From NCBI RefSeq assembly GCF_008386635.1, contig NZ_VUOE01000001.1, forward strand, positions 1,736,001-1,800,000: DNA of 64,000 nucleotides. Reading direction: 5' to 3'. This stretch comes from Maribacter flavus (GTDB lineage: Bacteria > Bacteroidota > Bacteroidia > Flavobacteriales > Flavobacteriaceae). Below are positions 51,958 through 61,922 of this stretch, piece after piece (position 1 is the stretch's first letter; each line of letters begins with the position of its first letter). The position numbers and the translations under genes were made by a program. The notes beneath the pieces were generated by a model, which saw only the letters and a program-made list of their open reading frames with translations, made no database searches and was not told the DNA's origin.

Positions 51958-54900
51958 ATGAAAAAAATCTACTTTGCAATTGCGGCATTTCTATTGACCG
52001 TGACTGCGTTTTCACAAGGGGTAACTACCTCGAGTATGCAAGGTACTGTCTCAGATGAGTCAGGTGAGTCATTATTTGGTGCGAACATCGTTGCGACCCA
52101 TACTCCTTCTGGAACCGTATATGGTGCCATATCAAATGAAGAGGGAAGGTTTTACCTGCCAAACATACGTGTAGGGGGGCCATACACAGTAAAAGTAACC
52201 TATGTTGGTTTTCAGGATAAGACTTTTGAAGGGATTACCCTTGGTTTGGGACAAAGTTATAACTTAAAGGTTACATTATCTGAAGGTGTTGAACTAGAGG
52301 AGGTTGTCGTAACTTCTCAAAGAGGGGAGATTATTGACCCGGACCGGACAGGACCGGCAACAAACCTTTCAAGGGATAGAATAGACGCCTTGCCTACTAT
52401 TAGCAGGAGCATTGAGGATTTTACACGTTTAACACCACAGAGTAGTGGGAATTCTTTTGCAGGGACTTCAAGCCGTTTTAATAATTATACCATAGATGGT
52501 AACATTTACAACAACAACTTTGGTTTGGGAAGTGCCCAATTTGCAGGTGGCAACCCTATATCGTTGGATGCCATAGAGGAAGTTCAAGTGAACTTGGCAC
52601 CTTACGACGTTCGTTTATCCGGTTTTACTGGCGCATCCGTAAATGCCGTTACCAAGTCTGGAACTAATGAATTTAGAGGTTCCGTTTATTACCTATTACG
52701 TAATGATCAGATGCAAGGAGATAAGTTACGGGATGTTCAATTGGAACTTGGAGATTCCCAAAACGATATTAAAGGTATTAGCCTAGGTGGCCCTATTATT
52801 AAGGACAAACTCTTTTTCTTTGTAAGTTATGAAGAAGAGGAGGAGGCAGTTCCCAGTTTTCAGAGGAGGGCTTTGCGACCCGGTTTGGTTCCTGATGCAC
52901 AGACCATCTCCAGGGTGCCTGCTTCTGAGTTGGACTTCATTCGTGAGAGTATGCAGAACCTATATGGCTACGAAACAGGGCCTTATGAAAACTACCCTTT
53001 TGCATCTGAGCAGACAAGGTTCAATGCTAGATTGGATTACAATTTGAACCAAAACAACAAGTTTTCTTTGCGTTACAATAGATATGAATCTTCTGCTGAT
53101 GTTAGTATCAATGGAAATTCAAACAGGTTTGTAGCGACTCGCTACAGAAATACCAACCGTTTTGGGGTTGAGGCCATGACCTTTGCCAATGCCAACTATA
53201 CCAACGATCGTTTAGTGGAGTCCTTGGTAGGAGAATGGAACTCCAAAGTTTCTGATAACATGTCCAATCAGTTGAATATTGGTTATACGGCCATCAGCGA
53301 CCCCAAAAGGGGGATTCCTGGGGGACAAGCGTTTCCGTTTATCGAGGTCTTGGAACCGGATCCTTCTGGCAACTTACTGTATTACACTGCCTTGGGTAAT
53401 GAACTATTTACCGTTGGTAACCTTTTGGAGAACAATGTCTTTAACGTAACGAATAACTTCTCAATCTACTCAGGAGACCATACTTATACTATAGGTGCAA
53501 ACTTTGAGTATATGACATTTAAAAATGCCTTTAACCCTGTTTTCAATGGATTCTACAGGTTTACCAGCTATGACAGTTTTGTAGAGACTGTTATTAACCG
53601 TACTCCTGGAGCCTACCCGGATGCCTTTGCCAAAAGTTTTGCTTTGGACGGCTCAACTACACCGCCTGTGGATGAGGTTAAATTTGGGCAGTTTGGTATT
53701 TATTTCCAAGATGAGTATCAAGTAAATGATAATTTCAAATTAACGGGAGGCTTGCGCATAGATTTTCCTTTCTATGCAACCGATATTCCTAGGAATGACC
53801 TTTTGGATGACTTGAACAAGACCTTTACAGATCAAGATGGTAATACTTTTACTCCAGATGTAAGCCAGTTTCCTAAAGTTAGACCATTATGGTCTCCAAG
53901 AGTCGGCTTTAACTGGGACGTAAACGGTGAAGGGAAGACCCAAGTACGCGGTGGAACAGGTATATTTTCGGGCCGTATTCCTTTCGTATGGTTGAGCAAC
54001 CAGGTAAACGGATCGGGCGTGGTACGTGGTGGTCTTGGCTTTGAAGGCCAGGATGCCGTAGACTTTTTGGGTCCTAACTATCAATTTAACCCAGATGTTA
54101 CCTTTGGCAATCCTGCCAATCCTGGTCAAACGTTGTCAAATGAATTGAACTTGACGGATCCAGAGTTCAAGTTGCCACAAGTTTGGCGTACCAATATTGG
54201 TGTAGACCAACAACTGCCTTGGGGCATTACCGGAACCTTGGACTTTATTTATTCTAGGGATGTTGCAACACCTATCGTATATAATCCTGTTTTAAGGGAG
54301 CCCGATGGTAATTTGGCCGGTCCTGATCAACGCCCTTATTGGGACGGAGGCTACAGCAACGATGCTGATTTCCGAAACGTGTTCTATTTGACCAACGCAT
54401 CTGAAAAGGCATTCTCTTATTCCTTGACAGCCCAATTGCAGAAGCAGTTTGATAATGGTTTTTATGCCAGTATAGCGTATACCGCTTCAAGAGCTAGAGA
54501 TTTAGATACTGGCGGTGGATCTCAGGCAGGTTCTTTATGGCAAGCGCAAGTAAAAGAAGATAGAAACGATCCTGAACTTGGTTTTGCTCGTTTTGACCAA
54601 CCCAACCGTTTTATTGCCAACCTAGCCTATCAAAAGGGAGGGACGACCATCAGTGTACTTTGGGATGGCGGTGAAAATGGACGTTATAGCTACACCTATT
54701 CTGGTAACTTTGGAGACAATGCGGATAGGTTGATGTACGTTCCAAATGATGCTTCGGAGCTTAATTTTGAGGAATATACTCTGGATGGACAGGTAATTAC
54801 AGAACAAGCGCAAATCAATTTGTTGAACAATTATATTGATAATGATGAGTATTTGAGCGGTAAGCGTGGTGAAGTGACTGAGCGTAACGGTGCCAAATTG

Positions 54901-55212
54901 CCTTGGATTAATCGGTACGATATGCGCTTGACACAGGATATTGATTTGACAAAGAATGGCAAAAACAAGTTGCAGTTCTCCATGGACTTCTTGAACATAG
55001 GTAATATGTTCAACTCGGATTGGGGCGTGAGACAAACTTTCTTGCAAAGGAATATCTTGAACTATCGTGGTAGAAATGCTTCCAATGAGCCTATCTATAG
55101 ATTCAACACTGTAGGAGGTACAACAGATTTCCCATCAGAAAGTTATAGGGTTCAAAACAATGTTCTGGACGCTTGGAGATTGCAAGTGGGCGTTAGGTAC
55201 CTTTTCAACTAG
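51958..55212 (+). CDS. TonB-dependent receptor, large type with carboxypeptidase-like domain
   Basis: 1084 residues from ATG 51958 (MKKIYFAIAAFLLTVTAFSQ). A carboxypeptidase-D-like domain (about residues 28-110, SSMQGTVSDESGESLFGANI) precedes a plug of the OmpOar-like type (SIEDFTRLTPQSSGNSFAG, NNYTIDGNIYNNNF) and a large barrel rich in Tyr and Asn. There is no SusD-like lipoprotein after it, which fits the Oar/large-plug class implicated in protein or peptide uptake rather than glycan uptake. A terminator follows. Confidence 0.9.
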   Translation: MKKIYFAIAAFLLTVTAFSQGVTTSSMQGTVSDESGESLFGANIVATHTPSGTVYGAISNEEGRFYLPNIRVGGPYTVKVTYVGFQDKTFEGITLGLGQSYNLKVTLSEGVELEEVVVTSQRGEIIDPDRTGPATNLSRDRIDALPTISRSIEDFTRLTPQSSGNSFAGTSSRFNNYTIDGNIYNNNFGLGSAQFAGGNPISLDAIEEVQVNLAPYDVRLSGFTGASVNAVTKSGTNEFRGSVYYLLRNDQMQGDKLRDVQLELGDSQNDIKGISLGGPIIKDKLFFFVSYEEEEEAVPSFQRRALRPGLVPDAQTISRVPASELDFIRESMQNLYGYETGPYENYPFASEQTRFNARLDYNLNQNNKFSLRYNRYESSADVSINGNSNRFVATRYRNTNRFGVEAMTFANANYTNDRLVESLVGEWNSKVSDNMSNQLNIGYTAISDPKRGIPGGQAFPFIEVLEPDPSGNLLYYTALGNELFTVGNLLENNVFNVTNNFSIYSGDHTYTIGANFEYMTFKNAFNPVFNGFYRFTSYDSFVETVINRTPGAYPDAFAKSFALDGSTTPPVDEVKFGQFGIYFQDEYQVNDNFKLTGGLRIDFPFYATDIPRNDLLDDLNKTFTDQDGNTFTPDVSQFPKVRPLWSPRVGFNWDVNGEGKTQVRGGTGIFSGRIPFVWLSNQVNGSGVVRGGLGFEGQDAVDFLGPNYQFNPDVTFGNPANPGQTLSNELNLTDPEFKLPQVWRTNIGVDQQLPWGITGTLDFIYSRDVATPIVYNPVLREPDGNLAGPDQRPYWDGGYSNDADFRNVFYLTNASEKAFSYSLTAQLQKQFDNGFYASIAYTASRARDLDTGGGSQAGSLWQAQVKEDRNDPELGFARFDQPNRFIANLAYQKGGTTISVLWDGGENGRYSYTYSGNFGDNADRLMYVPNDASELNFEEYTLDGQVITEQAQINLLNNYIDNDEYLSGKRGEVTERNGAKLPWINRYDMRLTQDIDLTKNGKNKLQFSMDFLNIGNMFNSDWGVRQTFLQRNILNYRGRNASNEPIYRFNTVGGTTDFPSESYRVQNNVLDAWRLQVGVRYLFN

Positions 55213-55230
55213 TCTTTAATAAGTTAATTA

Positions 55231-55256
55231 AAACCCCGCTTTATGCGGGGTTTTTT
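55231..55256 (+). terminator. Terminator of the large TonB receptor
   Basis: AAACCCCGC (55231-55239), loop TTTAT, GCGGGGTTT, then Ts. Confidence 0.93.
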
Positions 55257-55300
55257 ATGCCCAAAAATCACTATTTTTAAAATTCATTTAAACCAACAGT

Positions 55301-55738
55301 ATGTACGAAACCATTCAAATGCTGCATTCTTATCTGGCCTATGTAGCGTTGGCAATTTTATTAATTGCCGTAGTCAATGCCATAAGCGGATTAGTTAGCA
55401 AACGAGTTTTCACCATGAATAAAGATTTACGCTTAAGTCTCTTCACTTTGATAATCTGCCACATTCAATTATTGGTAGGCCTTATTCTGTACTTTATATC
55501 CCCTAGCGGATTGAACGCCATCCAGGAGTTTGGTATGGGCGGACTAACCTCCGCGGCTAGATTATTGGCCGTTGAACATCCCTTTATAAACATACTGGCC
55601 ATTGCCGCCATAACCATAGGATGGTCCAGGCACAAGAAATTTGTTGAGGGCGATAAAAAGTTCAAGAGTATAGCCATTTTTTATGGAATAGGTCTGATAT
55701 TGATTTTAAGTAGGATTCCATGGAGTCAATGGTTTTAA
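55301..55738 (+). CDS. Conserved four-helix membrane protein, unknown
   Basis: 145 residues, four predicted membrane helices: LAYVALAILLIAVVNAISG, LFTLIICHIQLLVGLILYF, HPFINILAIAAITIGWS and IFYGIGLILILSRIPW. Small His-containing sites (MLHSYLAY, CHIQLL, RHKKFV) could bind haem or a metal, but nothing proves it. I recall homologues as widespread in Flavobacteriia with misleading ribosomal-protein labels. It precedes the DUF1080 gene, overlapping the long open frame of that gene but not its chosen start. Confidence 0.78.
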   Translation: MYETIQMLHSYLAYVALAILLIAVVNAISGLVSKRVFTMNKDLRLSLFTLIICHIQLLVGLILYFISPSGLNAIQEFGMGGLTSAARLLAVEHPFINILAIAAITIGWSRHKKFVEGDKKFKSIAIFYGIGLILILSRIPWSQWF

Positions 55739-55749
55739 GAATTAGGGGC

Positions 55750-56346
55750 ATGAAGAAATTAGTGGCTATCGTTTTATTGATTTTTTGTGGCAGTCTCCTT
55801 AAAGCCCAAAGTATTTCCTTGTTCAACGGTGAAAATTTGGATGGCTGGGAAGTTTTTGGAACCGAAAAATGGTATGTGGAAGACGGGCTTTTGATTTGCG
55901 AAAGCGGTCCGGATGCAGGCTATGGATATTTGGGCACTGAAAAGGAATATAAAAACTTCATTCTCGATCTGGACTTTAAACAGGAAGCCGATGGCAACAG
56001 CGGTGTCTTTATCAGATCCAGTGTTGAAGGAACTACCGTCAGTGGTTGGCAAGTGGAGGTCGCACCACCGGGCAAATTTACGGGTGGTGTTTACGAGTCC
56101 TATGGAAGGCAATGGTTGAAGAAACCAAAGCCTGAAAAGGATGTGGCCTTAAAATTTGGAGACTGGAACCACATGACTATCAAGGTAGATGGCAAACAAA
56201 TAACCTCGTGGCTCAACGGTACGGAAATGGTTTCCTTTAAGGACCGAATAATTGGTAAAGGGGAAGGTTCCGTTCTTCTTCAAATTCACGATGGAGGGGG
56301 TATCAAGGTGAAATGGAAAAATATTGAATTGACGCCTTTGGATTAA
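55750..56346 (+). CDS. DUF1080 (3-keto-disaccharide hydrolase-like) exported protein
   Basis: 198 residues from ATG 55750 (MKKLVAIVLLIFCGSLLKAQ). Signal peptide, then the concanavalin-like DUF1080 domain: SLFNGENLDGWEVFGTEKWY, NFILDLDFKQEADGNSGVFIRSS, GVYESYGRQW, and a closing IHDGGGIKVKWKNIEL. The family binds or hydrolyses sugars (the characterised members act on 3-keto-glucosides and related compounds). No other carbohydrate genes adjoin except the TonB receptor upstream, so a link to glycan use is only suggestive. Confidence 0.85.
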   Translation: MKKLVAIVLLIFCGSLLKAQSISLFNGENLDGWEVFGTEKWYVEDGLLICESGPDAGYGYLGTEKEYKNFILDLDFKQEADGNSGVFIRSSVEGTTVSGWQVEVAPPGKFTGGVYESYGRQWLKKPKPEKDVALKFGDWNHMTIKVDGKQITSWLNGTEMVSFKDRIIGKGEGSVLLQIHDGGGIKVKWKNIELTPLD

Positions 56347-56440
56347 TAGATTTTATTAGGATGCTTATTTAACTTGAGTTTACTATAGGAATCGTCATCT
56401 ATTCTACATTCATGATTTTTGGGTAAATTTCAGGTCTTGC

Positions 56441-56472
56441 TGTCACATCGAGCGGAGACTAGATGCGAGACC
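56441..56472. repeat. REP-like GTCAnnTCGAGCGGAG repeat copy
   Basis: TGTCACATCGAGCGGAG followed by ACTAGATGCGAGACC. The arms CATC and GATG, with an inner GAG and CTAG, give an imperfect palindrome. I recognise the TGTCAnnTCGAGCGGAGTCGAG style from repeats common in Bacteroidota genomes; one degenerate copy is seen here. It lies between DUF1080 and the phosphatase (intergenic 56347-56583), which otherwise holds nothing supported. Confidence 0.45.
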
Positions 56473-56583
56473 TACTTGAGCCTTACGGTTTTTATAAGAA
56501 TTTCTCGATTACATTTATAGAGGCATTAAATGTCCTATTTACATCCACCTACAAATAAAGGAATTATAGTTTTGAACTCATAT

Positions 56584-57621
56584 TTATTTGACTTTCCGTA
56601 TCAAATGCACATATACAGGAAAATGGTCACTATATCCCCCAATATAACTTCCGCCAGCGTAGGTACGTAAAGGATAGTCCTTGTAGATTCCTTTTGGGTC
56701 GATCAAGTAAGGTGGATTGAAAACATCGGCCTTCCAAAACCGGTATCCTTTTGGGTTGTTGAGCAAGTTGGCGGTCAGGTATATTTGATCAAAAAGGTTC
56801 CATTTGTCCCTATAGGCCAACGAACCGATGCCTTTTTTGAATAAATTTTCCATGGGCCCAAAGAGGCCCGTTGAATCCAATTGTTTCTCCTTTCCCTTTA
56901 CTTTCAATATTTTTTTAAAGCTGGGACTTATAGGGTCGTCATTAAAATCTCCCATACTTACAATTTTTGCATTGGAATCCAAATATCGCAGAGAATCTAT
57001 AATTCTCTTGTTCAATTCAGCGGCCTTCAATCGATAAGGCCTGCTTCTAAGTTCTCCGCCACTTCTAGAGGGCCAATGGTTTACGATTACATAGATTTTT
57101 TCATTGTCCAAAAGCCCTTCTACTACCAATTGGTCCCGGGTATAGTCCCTAAAGCCTTCTTCATTAGTCAAAAGCAATCTTCTGCTTACAAAGGATATAG
57201 GGATAAAAGAGGACTTCGTATAGAGAAGCCCTACATCTATTCCGCGTTCATCGGGGGAATCAAAATGTACTATTCCATATTGCTTTTTTTGAAGGGCTGG
57301 ATGGTTGATCAAATCCTCGAGTACCTTTCGATTTTCCGCCTCGCAGACACCAAGTATATCGGGACCCGATGGGTTATTATCGGAACCAATATCGAATATG
57401 ACCTTGGAAAGATTTTCAATCTTTTTCCAATAGCGCTCTTCGGTCCAATTATCCTTTCCCGTGGGTGTTCTATCATCGTCATACACCAAACTGTCATTTA
57501 TGGTGTCGAACAGGTTTTCTAGATTGTAGAAGGCAATGGTTCGTAATTGATAATTCTTTTGCATTTGTCCGAAGCTGAACAAAGTGTACAAGAGGGTTAA
57601 AAGTAAGCCGACCTTCTTCAT
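56584..57621 (-). CDS. Endonuclease/exonuclease/phosphatase-family protein
   Basis: 345 residues with a signal peptide (LLLTLLYTLFSFGQ). The EEP fold is shown by FYNLENLFDTIND (Mg-binding Asn/Glu), VCEAENRKVLEDL, NHWPSRSGGELRSRPYRL, SMGDFNDDP and the final SDHFPVYVHL with the catalytic His. It is exported and probably acts on nucleic acids or phosphoesters outside the cytoplasm. It is divergent from the TonB receptor and the DUF5689/lamin-tail lipoprotein; loci of this kind are common in Bacteroidota and are suspected to scavenge extracellular DNA or phosphate. Confidence 0.88.
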   Translation of the reverse strand: MKKVGLLLTLLYTLFSFGQMQKNYQLRTIAFYNLENLFDTINDSLVYDDDRTPTGKDNWTEERYWKKIENLSKVIFDIGSDNNPSGPDILGVCEAENRKVLEDLINHPALQKKQYGIVHFDSPDERGIDVGLLYTKSSFIPISFVSRRLLLTNEEGFRDYTRDQLVVEGLLDNEKIYVIVNHWPSRSGGELRSRPYRLKAAELNKRIIDSLRYLDSNAKIVSMGDFNDDPISPSFKKILKVKGKEKQLDSTGLFGPMENLFKKGIGSLAYRDKWNLFDQIYLTANLLNNPKGYRFWKADVFNPPYLIDPKGIYKDYPLRTYAGGSYIGGYSDHFPVYVHLIRKVK

Positions 57622-57797
57622 GAGTTTCTTACTAATTTATTCAATCAAGTTTTAAAAATTTCAAAGTAAGGTATTTAGGTTACGATAATAAATGCCTCAA
57701 TAAGGTGTCATTAGTACCGAAATATATGGTTTTTATACAAAAAATCGACTTAAGCAATTGTTTTTAAATATATTAGGGTTTGCACTAACCAACCATA

Positions 57798-60539
57798 ATG
57801 TACAAGGGCATATTTCTTATACCGATTTTTGTCTTAATGAATACTGTTTTCGGACAAACCAGTTATTCCGTGTCTGGAACCGTCCTTACTTCTTATAACA
57901 ATGTGGCAATTGAAGGCGCAAGCATCCGTATTGAGGGGAAATCCATAGAAGTTAGGACCAATGTGGATGGACAGTTCGCCCTTGAGACGGACCTTATGGG
58001 CGATTATATTCTAAGAATTACCTTTCAGGATTACGAATCCAAACGAATCCCAATAGTGCTTGACGGAAAGTCGCTTAATCTTGGCAGCATACTCCTTAAA
58101 AGGGATATTTCTGTTGAACAACAGGACAATCTAATCACCCTTACCGATGCAGAACTGCTGGACGATGAATCCACATCCAACACTTTAGGACTTTTGCAGG
58201 CAACCCGGGATGTTTTTCTAAGTAGGGCCGCATTTGATTTTGGTCAGGCTTTTTTTAGGGTTCGAGGGTACGATGCCCAAGAAGGGGAGGTGCTGTTGAA
58301 CGGTGTCCCCATGAACAAATTGTTCGATGGTCGCCCCCAGTGGAATAATTGGGGCGGGCTGAACGATATTACCAGGAACCAGGAATACTCGAATGGGCTG
58401 GATGCTTCGGACTATACCTTTGGGGGTATTTTGGGCAATACCAATATCGATTTGAGACCCTCCGGATTACGACCGGGAACACGTATTTCAACATCGGCCT
58501 CCAATAGAACCTACGCGGGAAGATTGATGGCGACGTATAATTCCGGAATGAAGGAAAATGGATTTGCCTATGTACTGTCCGGTTCCAGAAGATGGGCGAA
58601 AGAAGGCTTCATTGACGGAACCCTGTACGATGCTTATTCATTAAGCGGTCAGTTGGAATATGAGCTCGATGACAACCACAGTTTTCTCTTATCCGGCATA
58701 TTTACAAGTAATAGAAGGGGCCGGTCGTCCGCCATTACGGAAGAGGTGTTCAGTTTGATGGGTAACAAATACAATCCGTATTGGGGGCTACAGGATGGTA
58801 AAATAAGGAACTCTCGGGAACGCTTCATTTCAGAACCTATGGTGTTGTTCAATTATTTTTATAATGCCGATAAACTGGACCTATCCCTTGGGTTGGTCTA
58901 CCAAAATGGAACCCATAAACGAAGCAGGCTGGGGTATTACAATGCCCCAAATCCAGACCCAACATACTACAGGTACCTGCCCAGCTTTTATGTCAACAGT
59001 CCTATTGGTGCGAACTTCATTAGTGCAGAAATGGCCAAGAATAGTTTTCTAAAAGATCCGCAATTGGATTGGCAAAACGTATACAGCGCCAATGCGAACT
59101 CGTCCCTGGGCGGCGAAGCTGTTTATGTACTCTATGACGATGTGGTTTCTGATGCCCAGTTTACGGCCAATTTGAACGGTAATTTCCAATGGGACCCAAA
59201 CATAAAGGTCGATTTTGGTATCATGAACCGATATTTAAAATCCAAAAACTTCGCCGAAGTGGATGATCTGTTGGGGGCCGAATTTCACAGGGATATCGAC
59301 CCTTTTTCCAATACCAGAAATGACATCGATTCCAATTTGGAAAAAAGGGAAGGGGATTTCTTTGGGTATAATTACGAATTTCAGGCTAATGAACTTAGGG
59401 CCTATTCGCAGATTTCGGCCGACTTGAACAAGTGGAAGTTCTTTTTGGCTGGACAATTCAATCGGAAAGCATATCAAAGAACAGGTAAATTTCAGAATGA
59501 ACGGTTTCTGGAAAATTCTTTGGGCGCAAGCAGGAACATAACTTTTTCAAATTTTGGGGTCAAAGGAGGTCTTACCCACGCAATAACCGGAAGACATTGG
59601 GTCACTATGCAAGGGGCCTTCATCAAAAGGGCACCGTTGCTTCAAAATGTTTTCGTTAACCCAAGGGAGTCCAATGCCTTGGTACCCAACATGCGGACCG
59701 AAACCGTTTCCACTTTGGATATCAACTATTTCCTTCGTTTGCCCAATCTTACGGGTCGGATAACCGGTTATTACACCCGATTTCAAAACATTACCGATAT
59801 CAACTTTTTCTTTGTGGACTCGGGTGTTGGATCGGATTTTGTCCAAGAGGTTTTGACGGGTTTGGACAAATTGCACCTTGGAACGGAATTGGGGCTGGAA
59901 TACCAGGTATCCTCAACGGTAAAACTGTCATTGGTTTCCTCCATCGGAAAATATGTGTATGCCAGTGATCCTTTGGTGACCATTAATTTTGACACGGCAT
60001 CGGCGGAGGAAGAACTGATCAATGTCCAGGGATTCCAGGATTTGGGGCCTGCAAAGCTAAAGGGCTATAAATTGGGTCAGGGACCACAACAGGCCTTTGC
60101 CTTCGGTATGGAATATAGAGATCCCAAGTACTGGTGGGTAGGTGTCACCGCCAATTACCTTGCGAATAACTATGCCAATATTTCCACAATAACGAGAACG
60201 GATAGCTTTGTTTTGAACCCTGAGACGGGGCAACGTTTTCCCGATGCAACAGAAGAAAATGTGGACGCGCTTTTGGAACAGAAATCCTTGGACAACTTTT
60301 ATCTTTTGAATCTTGTGGGAGGAAAATCGTGGTTGAAAAACGGGAAGTACCTAGGTGTTTTCGCCAGTTTGAACAATTTGTTCGATACCACTTTTAGAAC
60401 CGGTGGCTATGAACAAAGCCGCAATGGCAACTTTGGTCAGTTACGACAGGACAATTTGAGCGGTACCCCTTCTTTTGCCCCAAAATATTGGTATGGCTAC
60501 GGAAGGACCTTCTTTTTAAACATAGCCCTAAGTTTTTGA
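57798..60539 (+). CDS. TonB-dependent receptor of the nuclease locus
   Basis: 913 residues, signal peptide MYKGIFLIPIFVLMNTVFGQ. N-terminal carboxypeptidase-D-like domain (SYSVSGTVLTSYNNVAIEGASI) at about 20-100, plug (TRDVFLSRAAFDFGQAFFRV, NGVPMNKLFDGRPQWNNWGG) and barrel ending FLNIALSF. Followed by the DUF5689/lamin-tail lipoprotein with a one-base overlap (TGATG). Divergent from the nuclease at 56584. By its partners the substrate may be a nucleic-acid fragment or phosphoester; the sequence alone does not show this. Confidence 0.88.
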   Translation: MYKGIFLIPIFVLMNTVFGQTSYSVSGTVLTSYNNVAIEGASIRIEGKSIEVRTNVDGQFALETDLMGDYILRITFQDYESKRIPIVLDGKSLNLGSILLKRDISVEQQDNLITLTDAELLDDESTSNTLGLLQATRDVFLSRAAFDFGQAFFRVRGYDAQEGEVLLNGVPMNKLFDGRPQWNNWGGLNDITRNQEYSNGLDASDYTFGGILGNTNIDLRPSGLRPGTRISTSASNRTYAGRLMATYNSGMKENGFAYVLSGSRRWAKEGFIDGTLYDAYSLSGQLEYELDDNHSFLLSGIFTSNRRGRSSAITEEVFSLMGNKYNPYWGLQDGKIRNSRERFISEPMVLFNYFYNADKLDLSLGLVYQNGTHKRSRLGYYNAPNPDPTYYRYLPSFYVNSPIGANFISAEMAKNSFLKDPQLDWQNVYSANANSSLGGEAVYVLYDDVVSDAQFTANLNGNFQWDPNIKVDFGIMNRYLKSKNFAEVDDLLGAEFHRDIDPFSNTRNDIDSNLEKREGDFFGYNYEFQANELRAYSQISADLNKWKFFLAGQFNRKAYQRTGKFQNERFLENSLGASRNITFSNFGVKGGLTHAITGRHWVTMQGAFIKRAPLLQNVFVNPRESNALVPNMRTETVSTLDINYFLRLPNLTGRITGYYTRFQNITDINFFFVDSGVGSDFVQEVLTGLDKLHLGTELGLEYQVSSTVKLSLVSSIGKYVYASDPLVTINFDTASAEEELINVQGFQDLGPAKLKGYKLGQGPQQAFAFGMEYRDPKYWWVGVTANYLANNYANISTITRTDSFVLNPETGQRFPDATEENVDALLEQKSLDNFYLLNLVGGKSWLKNGKYLGVFASLNNLFDTTFRTGGYEQSRNGNFGQLRQDNLSGTPSFAPKYWYGYGRTFFLNIALSF

Positions 60540-61921
60540 TGACACATCTTTCTAAAACATACTACCGGCTCATTGTAAAGACCATATTTTTACTTATGGT
60601 AGGTATGCTTTTTGCCTGCGTAAAGAACAAGGATTTTGAGCAATTGGAGCCTGCCTGTGAATCAAATCTGGTCGCGAACATCAGTATCGAGGAACTTAAG
60701 GAATACTATCAGGACGAAACGCTTCAAATCCAGGAGGATTGGGTCATCGAAGGATATGTGATTTCTTCCGATGCCCAAAACAACTTTTTCAGCGTACTGT
60801 ATTTTCAGAACAGCACCAATAACCCCACCGATGGACTTCAGATAGAAATAGAAATGCTGGATTCCCATCTATTTTTTGAGGTTGGGAACAAGATTTTGAT
60901 CAAGCTGAAAGGATTGTACTTGGGACGTACTAGAAATCAGTTTAAAATTGGCGGAGTATTTACCTCCTTTGGGAATGTTTCCGTTGGGCGATTGCCTTAC
61001 AACCAAATCTTTGAGCATATCTTTGTAGCCTGTGGTGAAGGAGCCATTTTGCAACCGGATGTACTCACAATTCCGGACTTGCAGGATAACAATGCAGGCA
61101 CGTTGGTGCAATTTCAAAATTTGGAGTTTTCAGCAGCGGAATTGGGCAACTTATTTGCCGAAACGGAGGCCGAAACGGAACGTCTACTTGTAGATTGTGA
61201 GGATAATGAGTTGATTTTGTTAAATAGTGGTTTTGCGGATTTTCAATCCATTTTGCTTCCCGAAGGTCGTGGAAGTATCACCGGGGTCCTCGTTAAGGAC
61301 GGAAGTGACTTTAAGTTGGTTATAAGGGATTTGACCGATATTGAATTTGACCAAGAAAGGTGCGAGGATTTCGTGGACGAATTTACTTCCAACACTATTT
61401 TCTTTTCGGAATTGGCGGACCCTGATAACGATCCGGAAGCCAGATTTGTGGAAATATACAATTCAGATACGGCCCCATTATCCCTAAAAGGTTGGCAAAT
61501 CCTTCGGTATACCAATGATAGTGAAACGGTGAGCTCCTCAACGGAATTAACGGGACATGTTATTGATGGGGAAAGTACGTTATTGATATCGCCCAATCCA
61601 TTGGTTTTTGAACAAGTTTATGGATTTTTACCTGATGTGGATGCGGGAACCAACTCACCCGCGGATTCCAATGGTGACGACAACCTCGTCTTGGTCGATC
61701 CCTTTGGAACGGTGATAGATATTTTTGGCGTAATAGGCCAAGATGGTACGGGAACCGATCATGAGTTTGAGGACGGTCGAGCGGTACGAAATTTGGAAGT
61801 TAATGCAGGGAGTCCGGTATATATGTTCTCTGAATGGCAAATATTCAACGATTCCGGAGAGGCGGGTACGGTCAATTTGCCTCAACTGGCCCCAGACGAT
61901 TTTTCACCAGGAATACGCTAA
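60539..61921 (+). CDS. DUF5689 plus lamin-tail-domain lipoprotein
   Basis: 460 residues from ATG 60539, which overlaps the receptor stop by one base. Lipobox LLFAC near residue 25. An N-terminal DUF5689 region (about 40-260, YYQDETLQIQEDWVIEGYVI and QFKIGGVFTSFGNVSVGRLP) of OB-like strands is followed by a lamin-tail domain (about 275-420, FFSELADPDNDPEARFVEIYN, LKGWQILRYTND). These domains are often linked to secreted nucleases in Bacteroidota. It is a surface lipoprotein likely to pair with the TonB receptor, as SusD does in other systems. Confidence 0.86.
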   Translation: MTHLSKTYYRLIVKTIFLLMVGMLFACVKNKDFEQLEPACESNLVANISIEELKEYYQDETLQIQEDWVIEGYVISSDAQNNFFSVLYFQNSTNNPTDGLQIEIEMLDSHLFFEVGNKILIKLKGLYLGRTRNQFKIGGVFTSFGNVSVGRLPYNQIFEHIFVACGEGAILQPDVLTIPDLQDNNAGTLVQFQNLEFSAAELGNLFAETEAETERLLVDCEDNELILLNSGFADFQSILLPEGRGSITGVLVKDGSDFKLVIRDLTDIEFDQERCEDFVDEFTSNTIFFSELADPDNDPEARFVEIYNSDTAPLSLKGWQILRYTNDSETVSSSTELTGHVIDGESTLLISPNPLVFEQVYGFLPDVDAGTNSPADSNGDDNLVLVDPFGTVIDIFGVIGQDGTGTDHEFEDGRAVRNLEVNAGSPVYMFSEWQIFNDSGEAGTVNLPQLAPDDFSPGIR

Positions 61922-61922
61922 C

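Noticed and set aside
56881-57522. 213-codon plus-strand frame inside the EEP gene
   Set aside because: Shadow of the minus-strand gene, no recognisable domain.
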